Part shown: in pieces, positions 31,742 through 40,426 of the stretch
How positions within the stretch are numbered: the first letter of the stretch is position 1
How the letters are laid out: each line of letters opens with the position of its first letter
Source of the DNA: Tubulanus polymorphus
Lineage: Eukaryota > Nemertea > Palaeonemertea > Tubulaniformes > Tubulanidae
Length of the DNA: 64,000 nt
Assembly (NCBI RefSeq): GCF_964204645.1
Contig: NC_134028.1
Location: 15,367,263 to 15,431,262, forward strand
Direction: 5' to 3'
Notes under the pieces: generated by a model
What the model was told of the DNA's origin: nothing
The model's input: the letters and a program-made list of their open reading frames with translations, nothing else
Database searches by the model: none
Program-made: the position numbers and the translations under genes

Positions 31742-33412
31742 GATGTAGAAGGTAGAGAAGATTTTCCAATGGATACTTTAGATGAACCTGGTATAAGTGA
31801 TGAACAACAACCTGATTTGAGTAAAACAAGTTTTAATGATGGTAATGAGCCAGAATATAATACTAATTTAGGTGAAGATGATGATTATGATGATGAAACG
31901 CGTAAAGAATTTAAAGAATATATGACAGCTACCGAAAGGATAGTTATTAGAACCGCAACATCTAGAAAGGATTTAATGAAAAGATTAGTAAATACAACTG
32001 ATCCTCTTATGAAACATCAATTAAAATTAATGAAAAATAGAGTAATATATACAATTGTTAACGTATTATTACCAAAAGATGAAATAGATGAAATTGGTTC
32101 CGAAGGTGTTGTAGAACAAATTTTAAAAGATGACCCATTTTTCATGAATAATTTAGAATTTAAAAATGATGCATGGTATTATAATGTTGAATTAAATAAC
32201 AAAAATGTATCAATTCAATTATCTAGAATGGGTCAAGAATATATTTTTGAACCTGGAATGCGAGCAAGATCTACAATTGAAGGTTCAAAAGGTGGTAGAG
32301 AATTTCTCAGAATTATATGGAATGCAATCGATAGAATAAATAAAGAAAAACCAATTCCTAAAATTGATATTAACAAATATTCACCATTTGAAAATCCAAA
32401 TTTAAATCCTCCTGATGTTGATCCAGAAATGGAAGATGATAGAGATCGATTAGATAAATTAAGATCTTCAACACCCGAAACATCGAGAAGAGACACTCAA
32501 CCAATTGATAATGATTCAAGTCAATTACAATTAGTATTAGAAGAACAAATTGATAGATTAAGAGATTCAGAAGAAGAAATGAATAGTACTGGAATAAATC
32601 GAATACAACATCTATTAGAAAAAGGAATACTTGATTTAACTGATGATGAATTAGAAGCATATCCTGAACAAACACGTAGAGAAATTAAAGGTATGCAAGA
32701 ATCGGCTGATAAAATTGCGAATGAAAAAAGTATAAGAGATATTAAAATTAACAATTTAGAAAAAGAATTAACTGATAAAAATAAAGAAATAGGACAATTA
32801 AAGTCTGATCTTGATCGTCAAGTAATTGATGAAATGGAATATAGGAAAAAAGAATTACGTTTAGAAAAAGAAATTAATAATTTGAAAGATAATTTAGAAG
32901 TACAAAAAGGTGAAAGAGATATATTATTAAAAGAATTTGGTAATAATTTTAAAAGATTAAAAGTTGTTGTTAAAGATTTGTTGATAAAACCAGATTCTAA
33001 AATATCATTAAAAGATAGAATAAAATTGTTATTTAAATTAGAAGGAATAACAATTCTTTCAATTCTAACAGCTGTAACTATGTTATTTACAACAATTGGT
33101 TTAGCTATATCAAATGCTTTGAAATCTACTCCTACTCCCAATAAACCAGATAAACCCCGAGATAATAATTCTATACAAGATAAAGTTAAAGATGGTTTAA
33201 AAAAATTAGCAAAATATTTATGGGAACTATCTAAAAAATCTGCTACAGCATTGCCAGGAGTTATTGCATCAATTGTTGGTTTTATATTGAAATCTGCAGG
33301 AAACATTATTAACTTTGCTGCTGAACATATTATTTTATTTTTAATTACAGTTGTAAGTGCTATTATTTTTGGATTAGTAAACATGATAAAAAATAAAAAT
33401 GATAAAAAATAA
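31739..33412 (+). CDS. Coiled-coil membrane protein (557 residues), N-terminus type A
   Basis: Intact. Acidic N-terminus (MDVEGREDFPMDTLDEPGISD), a middle domain absent from copies C and D (MKNRVIYTIVNVLLPKDEID, MGQEYIFEPGMRARS), a long coiled coil (about residues 270-410), then a highly conserved C-terminus: LKDRIKLLFKLEGITILSIL, a membrane segment, a Pro/Lys linker (STPTPNKPDKP), SATALPGVIASIVGFILKSA and a last membrane segment. The C-terminal pattern (ITILSILTA, ALPGII..I) recurs in cnidarian Mavericks. Possibly a virion membrane-remodelling or internal protein; that is a guess. Confidence 0.75.
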   Translation: MDVEGREDFPMDTLDEPGISDEQQPDLSKTSFNDGNEPEYNTNLGEDDDYDDETRKEFKEYMTATERIVIRTATSRKDLMKRLVNTTDPLMKHQLKLMKNRVIYTIVNVLLPKDEIDEIGSEGVVEQILKDDPFFMNNLEFKNDAWYYNVELNNKNVSIQLSRMGQEYIFEPGMRARSTIEGSKGGREFLRIIWNAIDRINKEKPIPKIDINKYSPFENPNLNPPDVDPEMEDDRDRLDKLRSSTPETSRRDTQPIDNDSSQLQLVLEEQIDRLRDSEEEMNSTGINRIQHLLEKGILDLTDDELEAYPEQTRREIKGMQESADKIANEKSIRDIKINNLEKELTDKNKEIGQLKSDLDRQVIDEMEYRKKELRLEKEINNLKDNLEVQKGERDILLKEFGNNFKRLKVVVKDLLIKPDSKISLKDRIKLLFKLEGITILSILTAVTMLFTTIGLAISNALKSTPTPNKPDKPRDNNSIQDKVKDGLKKLAKYLWELSKKSATALPGVIASIVGFILKSAGNIINFAAEHIILFLITVVSAIIFGLVNMIKNKNDKK

Positions 33413-33420
33413 ATAATTAA

Positions 33421-33439
33421 TTTTTTTGTTAAATAAATG
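33421..33439 (+). promoter_or_regulatory. Late-type start motif before capsid gene
   Basis: Seven T, spacer GTTAAA, TAAATG; identical to copy A (32-50) and copy C (41878-41899). Confidence 0.55.
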
Positions 33440-34680
33440 AGTGGGAGTTATATCAATCCTTCTAAGAATCATAGAATATCTAATGCTATTAAAGCAGAAA
33501 GATCACATCATATAATTACTCATAACCCTTCTAATATTAATCCCGATGAAACTTTATATGTTAGAATTCCTCGATTAACACAAAATATTTTTTATGTACC
33601 AAATAGTATTTATTTATCAGCCGATATAAAAGTAATCGGTAATAATAATAATTATGTTGTTGATAATGTTGGGAGATATTTGATGAAAAAATTAACTATA
33701 AAGATTGGTCCAGAAACAGTTTTCTCATTAGATGATTATAATTTGTATATGCATTATAAAGATTTATGGTTAACTAAAGAAAATAGAAATAATATGATAT
33801 TTCAAGGAATCCAATCAGAAAACCCAAATAAATTAAGATCAGAAGCACATAATGCAATAGTAACTAATGCTGTAGATAAATTGATAAAAAGTATATATGG
33901 AAGCAAATATAAAATTCCATTAGACTTTGAATTGATAAATAATAATGCACCTTTATATAAATATGCAATTCAAGAAGACGTTATATTCGAAATAACATTT
34001 GCTCCTGTAAATGAAATTGTAATATCTAGCGTTAATAAAGATAGTAGTTATAAACTATCGAATATTTAGAATATGATACAGTAACTGATGAAAATATTTC
34101 AAGTATAATTCAAACTAAATACAATCAAGGATTTTCATTATTATATGATTATATTGATAAATTTAAGACTGTAACTATTAATGCAAATGATGAAATTATT
34201 AATGAGAATTTTAACTTCCCAAGAAGATCTATTAATGGTATATTAATATTCTTTACCATTGCAACATATACAAATGGTGCAATAAATGTTGATAATTATT
34301 ATAATCCTGAAATAACAAAAGTAGAAATAACTATCGAAGGAATAGCAAATAAAATATTTTGTCAAGGAATGAGAATGATTGATCAATGGCCAGAAATTAG
34401 AAAACATTTTATGAATGAAAAAGTGAAATCATCTGAAAATTGTAATATTAATCAAATTAATTATTATACCGGTAATAAATATGCATTATGGTTAGATTTT
34501 AGAACAACAGAGGATAATTCATTACATGGTTCTGGAAAAAAACTACAGAACACTAAAGATGGAATACAATTATTCATGACAAAGAATAAAGGAATCAAAA
34601 ATTTCAAAATGCACATTTATATTATATCTGACGCGCAATTAAATATTGTAAATTTTCAATTAAATAGTGTTATGTATTAG
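33437..34680 (+). pseudogene. Major capsid protein, one frame break
   Basis: Same family as 48-1293. The first 210 codons and the last 200 are clean; between them, at about 34066, two or so bases are missing after LSNI (the CLEYD segment), bringing a stop. The C-terminus is complete (HGSGKKLQNTKDGIQLF, HIYIISDAQLNIV). It is thus nearly whole but not translatable end to end. Confidence 0.72.
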
Positions 34681-34712
34681 AATTTTAACTTTAATAAAAA
34701 TTTATATAATAA

Positions 34713-35770
34713 ATGGAAGGAGGTACAGTATATAAACATATTCCATACATCGATACACATGAAAATAATGATGGTTTATATTATGTAATACCTTGTAATA
34801 TAGCTTTGATATTTGATCCTATTTTCAAAATTTATAAAACTAAACTAATAGAAATCGATAATAATAAAAGTGGTGTTGTTGATAATTTAAGTAATGTAAT
34901 TGATAATAATGTTAATACATTCTACATCTAATAATGCAATACCTTCTACATCGAATAATGTAATATCTACTACATCTAATAATGTAATACCTTCTACATC
35001 TAATAATGTAATACCTTCTACATCTAATAATGTAATACCTCCTACATCTAATAATGATAAGATTGAACCTGATATCAAAACCAAAAAGACAAATGAAAAA
35101 TATTGTGATGTATGTAAGAAATATATATCATATAAAAATTGGGCATCACATAAGAAATCAAATAAACATATAGACAAAGAAAAGAATAATAATGATAATA
35201 ATATATCTGATAATAATATAATAGATAATATCATAGATAATGTTAATACAATTGAAACAAATGATACCATAGATAATATAACAGTTAATGTTGATACAAT
35301 TGAAACTAATGATAATGAAACAATTGATGATTCTAAAAAACATTGTAACATTTGTGATTTAGATATTTCTAAAAGTAATTTTTCTAAACATAAAAAATCT
35401 CAAGCGCATATCGAAAATGAAAGGAAGTTAGAAGAACATGAAAAGAAATTAGAAGAAATAGAAAGAAATAAAATGTGCCAATATTGTAATAAGAAAATTG
35501 AACCTGTTGATGAAATTACTCATTATAAATCAAAGTTACATCTAATTAATGTTTATAAAATGGTGAGTATGATACCATTGTTAAATAACCCAAATAAATA
35601 TATCAAATATTTTAATCCTAAAACTAACCAATATTATATATTCTATAAGTTGTTATTTGATAAATTATTAGCTTATGCAGAGAGATAATCCTAAACAAAT
35701 ATATAAATTATTATATTTTAGAAAAATAGATTTAAGTTATCTTATAAATAATTTTGGACATCATTTTGAT
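34713..35770 (+). pseudogene. Zinc-finger protein, chimeric and truncated
   Basis: N-terminus MEGGTVYKHIPYIDTHENNDGLYY is the type found in copy D, while the three zinc fingers and the domain after them are the type of copy A. The join lies at an array of 24-bp repeats coding NNVIPSTS-like units. Frameshifts near 34912 and 35683. The end (after LSYLINNF) is lost in the deletion that joins it to the integrase remnant at about 35770. Confidence 0.65.
34905..35056 (+). repeat. 24-bp minisatellite in the zinc-finger gene (copy B)
   Basis: About six units of AATGTAATACCTTCTACATC-like sequence, some diverged, coding (N)NVIPSTS. Copy D has seven cleaner units; copies A and C have one. Confidence 0.75.
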
Positions 35771-36604
35771 TTTTAGATATTCTAACGTGTTGTCCTATTT
35801 TAAATTTAGGTTCACCGAAATCATGTGTAACAAACGCTCCATATAAATTACTCCAAACTATTTCTGAATTATCTTCTTTTCTAGCTTGTATAGGTTTCAT
35901 ATTTATAGAACTATGTTTAGAATTATTATAACCTTTCACTAAATCATCTAACATATTTATAGACTCATCGATATATTTATATGTTTCATTAGCAGTAAAA
36001 TATTTCCACATTCTAGTTTTCAATGTTTTATTAAACCTTTCTATAATAGATGCTTTTTTATCTGAGTGTGTTGAAAAATAATCTACATCGTTATCAGATC
36101 ATCGTTATCAGATAATAGTTTTTTGAAATGTTTGTTATAAAATTCCTTACCTTCATCAAATTGTATCTTATCTGGAATAACTTCTTTAAATATTGATTTA
36201 AAAGCATTTGTTACTTCTATACCAGTTTTATTTTTGATTGGAATTGACCATGCGTATCTACTGAATATGTCTATAACATTTAATATCCAGATATATCCTT
36301 TGTTGTATTCTTCTAAGTTCTTCATGTCAATTAAATCTGCTTGCCATTGTTGATCGATATATGAAACCATAACTTTTCTTGTTAAATAAGTTTTATCCAT
36401 TTTCTTATGAATTTGATATGTTGGTTGATTTTGTAACCATGATTTTAATTCACTATATTTTATACCACCATGTGGGTGCCATACGGCACCATCACTATTT
36501 TCATTATCAGATTTAATTTTATTCCATAATTCTGAAACGTTAGAATATGATACTTCACTTTCTGGGTTATAATATAAATCTCTTAAATATCGTTCTTTTT
36601 TCAT
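35770..36604 (-). pseudogene. Integrase, C-terminally truncated and frameshifted
   Basis: Starts MKKERYLRDLYYNPESEVSYS as a separate gene. QWQADLID and IQFDEGKEF are present; a small duplication near 36090-36110 (ATCGTTATCAGATC) shifts the frame before the Glu helix. The frame resumes at 36023 (TRMWKYFTANETYKY) and stops at the deletion after GQHVRIS, so the chromodomain is gone. It carries the 27-bp palindromic insert. Confidence 0.8.
36464..36490 (-). repeat. 27-bp in-frame palindromic insert (copy in integrase B)
   Basis: Codes DGAVWHPHGG at the same integrase site as in copy A, with neighbouring Ser-Asp codons. Core GGTGCCGTATGGCACC (one change from the perfect palindrome). Confidence 0.7.
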
Positions 36605-36610
36605 CTTATT

Positions 36611-36979
36611 TTAATCCATTAATAATAATTTAGATTTAGTTTCAATGGCTTTATGATTTGACTTATCTTCTGGTATGATAGGTTTATTATCATTGGAATC
36701 ATCTTTATCATCAGATTTGAATTTCTATTTATATATTACACCGGATAATATAATAACTGTTACTAATCCAATTGTAATATATAATTTATAATTACTTCCA
36801 GCATTAGAAGAATCAGATGGATTATTATTTGAATCAATATCAGATAATTTCTGTGATTCATTTATATCAGTTAATTTCTTTTTCTTAGCTTTTTTTAATT
36901 CTGAAGATCTTTTACCTAATTCTCTTGCCCATTTAATTTGTTTATCGGATCTAGCCTTTTTCTTAACTCCATCACTCAT
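36611..36979 (-). pseudogene. Small basic membrane protein, one stop
   Basis: MSDGVKKKARSDKQIKWARELGKRSSELKK, a Ser/Asn linker, membrane segment LYITIGLVTVIILSGVIY, then a stop at 36725 in place of a Ser codon; a polar tail continues to 36611. Its ATG overlaps the preceding stop. The K-R-rich head and single membrane segment suggest a membrane-anchored nucleic-acid-binding protein; inference. Confidence 0.65.
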
Positions 36980-37574
36980 TTATTTTAGTTAATTTTTGTT
37001 CTGATTCATTTTCTGTTTCGACGTTTGGTTGTAGTACATCTGTTTCGTTCTTACCTGATTTATATTCCATAGGCTTGATATTCGAAAATGTTATGACGCC
37101 AGTAGAAATTAATGTCATAACCGATCCTAATTGAAATGAAGCATAACCGACCCATTTTTGTAATTCAGTCATAACTAAGTAGTCATTTTTCAAATCACTA
37201 TATAATTTATTTTCATCATCAATTGGTATTAACTGGTTACATAATTTAGAATAACATTTGACAATACCATCTGAAATAGAATCATTTATTCGGGCTAATC
37301 TTGCCTCTTCATAAATCTTAAAATATTTTATTATTTTATCTGGTTTCATAGCATCTAATTCTTGAAAAGTAATAATTCTATTTAAAAACTCTTTAGTTTT
37401 TCCACCGGCAATCAATAGTTCTAGATGATGCTTACAATATAAATAGTATTCATAATCTATATTACAATTAACTTGGGCACAATTAGTTACAACTGTATCT
37501 TTATTATCACTTATACCCAAATCATCTAATGTCTTTTCAATATCAATACTATTCTTATTAGATTTCTTCGACAT
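36972..37574 (-). CDS. Conserved Polinton protein (200 residues)
   Basis: Intact. MSKKSNKNSIDIEKTLDDLGISD, then NIDYEYYLYCKHHLELLIAGG, IITFQELDAMKPDKIIKYFKIYEEARLA, a conserved PIDDENKLYSDLKNDY, and a hydrophobic LQKWVGYASFQLGSVMTLIST near the C-terminus. It always lies just upstream of the integrase block, with a 4-8 base overlap to the next gene. Preceded by a late-type motif (seven T, CACTAATA, TAAATG). Family known to me from Mavericks only by position; function unknown. Confidence 0.7.
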   Translation of the reverse strand: MSKKSNKNSIDIEKTLDDLGISDNKDTVVTNCAQVNCNIDYEYYLYCKHHLELLIAGGKTKEFLNRIITFQELDAMKPDKIIKYFKIYEEARLARINDSISDGIVKCYSKLCNQLIPIDDENKLYSDLKNDYLVMTELQKWVGYASFQLGSVMTLISTGVITFSNIKPMEYKSGKNETDVLQPNVETENESEQKLTKINE

Positions 37575-37823
37575 TTATATTAGTGAAAAAAAGCAAAAAA
37601 AAATATTATAAGTATTCTTCAAATGATACTAGCATCTCTTTAGATTAATACTAGCTCAGTTAAAGGTAAAGAATTTTAGTATTAGTTATTGTTTTTTTAG
37701 TATTTTTTATTTGTGATATAAAGTATTCTTTTTTGAAAAGAAAATATTAAAAATTAAAATAGAAATAATGGCTTGTTGAAGGTATGTAATTTTTATTATA
37801 TTTTATTTGAGATATATTAATCT

Positions 37824-38606
37824 TTAACCACTCAATAAAGATTCAACATATTGTTCATTATTTGGATTATTGTTCCATAATTCAATGAATTTCTTTACTT
37901 TTGTTAACTGTTCTAAATATAACTGTAAATCTAGTTTGTCATGTTTAATCATATTTTCCTTCTTTTCAAGAGGTTTCAGGTTTTTCCAATTCCAAAATAA
38001 CTTTTTATCATATTCATCATTCATGTCAAATTTAGAAATAGGTAACACATGATCAATATGAAAATAATTGCCATAATTATTTATATTCATTTTATCATCG
38101 AATTGATATATTATCCATGATTTAAAAAATTTATCTGAACAATCCAATAAATGTGCTAGTGTAACTGAGTGGTTTTCTTTACTGAATAATTTTGATACTT
38201 TAGATCTTAAACATTTTTTCAATTTGTAATTAAAATCTGTTTGATATCTTTCTTTCTTATAATTATTTTGATACGCTTTATAATATTCTCTATTATTATC
38301 CCTCCATTCTCTCATATATTCTGTTATATAATCTGAGTGATTTTCTCTCCATTGTTTATTTCTAACTTTGAATTTTTCAATATTATCCATATAATATTGT
38401 GTTGAATAATTTGGATTATTTTCAAGAAATTTGTTATTGTATAGTTTAGTACAGCTTTTGCAATATGTTTGTTTGCCATCTTTTTTAGTTTTATTTTTTT
38501 GAAATTCTGTTAATGATTTATTCAATTCACACTTATTACATTTCTTATAGCATATATTTATTACACCATTATTGTTTATATTTATAGCTTGTGATTGTTC
38601 CTCCAT
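37824..38606 (-). CDS. HNH endonuclease with N-terminal zinc ribbon
   Basis: 260 residues, intact. Zinc ribbon CYKKCNKCELNKS...CKSC (residues 19-55), a basic helical middle with Asn/Tyr-rich repeats (KERYQTDFNYKLKKCLRSK), and an HNH core FHIDHVLPISKFDMND...WNWKNLKPLEKKENMIK near residues 180-217 with the His-Asp-His metal-site pattern. It is the first gene inside the right terminal repeat. May cut DNA for replication resolution, homing or competition with other elements; not determinable here. Confidence 0.8.
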   Translation of the reverse strand: MEEQSQAININNNGVINICYKKCNKCELNKSLTEFQKNKTKKDGKQTYCKSCTKLYNNKFLENNPNYSTQYYMDNIEKFKVRNKQWRENHSDYITEYMREWRDNNREYYKAYQNNYKKERYQTDFNYKLKKCLRSKVSKLFSKENHSVTLAHLLDCSDKFFKSWIIYQFDDKMNINNYGNYFHIDHVLPISKFDMNDEYDKKLFWNWKNLKPLEKKENMIKHDKLDLQLYLEQLTKVKKFIELWNNNPNNEQYVESLLSG

Positions 38607-38673
38607 TTATAATATATATTTTTATTAAAATTGATTAACATTTTAGAATCCTCTTCCATTTCTTCGACTAACG

Positions 38674-38961
38674 TCATCCTTTTTCATTCCTTAAAATATC
38701 ATTATTCTTATTTCTAATATGACTTTTAGATTTTAAATGTTCATTGTAATATCTTTTATCACTGAATGATTGATTACATGTATCACATTTGTATGTTCCT
38801 TTTTCATTCTTTAATTCATCTAATTTAGTTTCTAATATATCATCTTTATATTCTAGTTTCAATTTATTCTCTAAATGTGTTTTAGTTTTATTGTGTCTTG
38901 CTTTTTGGGATTTATCTATATTGATATTACATGTTGGGCAGTAGTACTTATTTGCTTCCAT
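38674..38961 (-). pseudogene. Duplicate of polymerase B N-terminus in right terminal repeat
   Basis: 95 codons starting MEANKYYCPTCNINIDKSQ, nearly identical to the start of polymerase B, with both zinc fingers (CPTC and CDTC). It ends ILRNEKG where the inverted repeat ends. It keeps Cys in the first finger where the polymerase copy has Ser, and Lys where the polymerase has the codon-27 stop. It may be a by-product of repeat extension or a small finger protein. Confidence 0.85.
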
Positions 38962-39449
38962 TTTAATACTAAATTTTTTATTAAAATTGATTCAATGATT
39001 AAAAGTTCAATGATTTATATCATGCATTATTTCAATCACACTTTACTAACACTTTTAATGTTTAAAAATCTAACTCATACAAATATAAATATTGAAATAT
39101 GTTTAAAATATATCTATATATCTATTCTATAAGAGCTCGTTAATTACTCGTTACTTTTTTACTCACACTTTAATAACACTTTTATATTGAATAATCTATC
39201 AATTTATATGTTATCCATGTAAATTATGTTTAAATATATATATATATGAATATTTTAAGAGTAATAGGGATAATAGGCTTTCAGGTTAAAGGTTGAAGGG
39301 GCGAGTGCGTAAAAAAATGAAAATAACAATAATTTACAGTTGAATTAGGAGTGTGCGCGACTAATTCAACTGTAAATTATTGTTATTTTCATTTTTTTAC
39401 GAACTCGACCCTTCGACCTTTGATCTGAAAGCCTATTATCCCTATTACT
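38690..39449 (+). repeat. Right terminal inverted repeat of copy B
   Basis: Complement of 23231-23978, about 760 bp, ending CCCTATTACT before CCCCTG. Repeated motif ATCACACTTTACTAACACTTTTA at 39036 and 39161. The terminal palindrome is 39260-39449. Confidence 0.9.
39260..39449. repeat. Terminal palindrome, right end of copy B
   Basis: 190 bp; starts AGTAATAGGGATAATAGGC and ends with its complement; loop GAGTGTGCGCGA is the complement of the left loop. Confidence 0.9.
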
Positions 39450-39455
39450 CCCCTG
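39450..39455. other. Target-site duplication, right copy (CCCCTG)
   Basis: Matches 23225-23230 exactly. Confidence 0.9.
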
Positions 39456-39475
39456 TTTTTAACCTATATCTCACA

Positions 39476-39512
39476 CCTGACGATGATCTCTAGGGTGAGA
39501 TCGAAACGTCGT
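39476..39512 (+). ncRNA. Penelope-element 3' hairpin
   Basis: CCTGACGATGATCTC, a short loop and GAGATCGAAACGTCG form a two-part stem (GACG/CGTC and GATCTC/GAGATC) with CTGACGA and GAAAC in the internal loop. CTGANGA and GAAA are hammerhead-core elements and hammerhead ribozymes are known in Penelope repeats, but an extra T and the lack of a clear third stem make an active ribozyme doubtful. Confidence 0.4.
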
Positions 39513-39659
39513 GTCTTATATATATTTTAGATTGAATAAATAAATTCTTGTTTTTAAATTCTTTTAATCTGTAGATAGTGGGTTTTTATCTTATTATCAG
39601 TTCCCCACATTTGAGTGTAGTTATCGTTCTACCAATAATAATAAATTGGGTTATGGTAA

Positions 39660-40411
39660 AATAGAAACTAAGGATTTAGAAAGATTAATTTCAATAAATT
39701 ACCGAAATTTTATGATAATTTAAAACAAGAAAACAATAATGGTTGGGTTTATTTTATTTTAGAAAATAGTGAAAGTTTTACTAAAGCTGGTATACAAATA
39801 ATAAATCAATCAATTAGAACTTATTTGATAGTATTCTAGGATCACAAGTTGAAACAAGATCCCCGATAATTGGAAATTTAAATACATCATTTGATACACA
39901 AAAACAATTCTAAGTATTATTTGAAGATTCTATTCATAATGATAAAAATAGATCGATTCCAGAAAATATAGTCAGGTACCAAAATTATTTAGATAAATCT
40001 CATGTAAGATTGAATTATTGTATAGGCCCTAATCTATTAATCATTTCTATTTGGGAGATATAAAAAATGGGAAATATAATTGGGTACAATAATTTGATTA
40101 GAACTGCTACAATAAATAATAAGTTTGGATTAAATGATATAAATAAAAAAATAATCACTGCTCCAAAACTAATGTAAGGTGAAAAAATTTAAAAAAAACA
40201 TATTCAATCAACAGAAACTAAAACTAAGAATATTAGATTGGATAATGATTCTAAAATAAAAGATTACAATAATTCAGAAAATATAAAAACTGATATTATT
40301 CGACATGATATAATTAAAACTAATAATGATAATAAATCCCATGAAAATACTGAATTAGCTATAACTTGTATAGGAATTGTTATAGGAGGAATATTATATT
40401 TTAAATTTTAA
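39660..40411 (+). pseudogene. 440-residue Polinton protein, C-terminal remnant
   Basis: Relic of the gene at 30398-31723: NNGWVYFILENSESFTKAG, then RSPIIGN, YCIGPNLLIIS and the C-terminal membrane segment ending ILYFKF. Many stops and shifts (for example after TYLI at 39830 and a TAA in KQF at 39912). No 27-bp insert at the SENIKTD site. Confidence 0.75.
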
Positions 40412-40426
40412 TTTTTTATAATGTAA

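Larger units (their letters stand above)
23231..39449 (+). mobile_element. Polinton/Maverick copy B, both ends present
   Basis: 16,219 bp bounded by inverted terminal repeats of about 750 bp (tips AGTAATAGGG / CCCTATTACT) and 6-bp duplications CCCCTG. Left block on +: polymerase B, OB-fold-like, penton-like, five small or medium genes, coiled-coil protein, capsid protein, zinc-finger protein. Right block on -: integrase, membrane protein, 200-residue protein, HNH nuclease. A deletion at about 35770 removed the packaging ATPase, the integrase C-terminus and the zinc-finger C-terminus. Several genes are intact (penton-like, coiled-coil, HNH, 200-residue protein), but polymerase and capsid are broken. 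Confidence 0.93.
21300..39605 (+). mobile_element. Penelope-like element, split by Polinton copy B
   Basis: The parts are 21300-23230 and 39450-39605. Its protein has a reverse transcriptase and a C-terminal GIY-YIG nuclease, the diagnostic pair of Penelope-like elements. The ends carry an inverted repeat of about 50 bp: left arm 21313-21363 (AAAACCCACTATCTACAG) and right arm 39542-39596 (CTGTAGATAGTGGGTTTT), as seen in Penelope elements with inverted partial copies. The Polinton inserted after the coding region, duplicating CCCCTG. Confidence 0.85.

Noticed and set aside
32233-33384. Minus-strand frames opposite the coiled-coil gene, some over 180 codons.
   Set aside because: Complement of a low-complexity coding sequence; hydrophobic only because the sense strand is Lys/Glu/Asn-rich.
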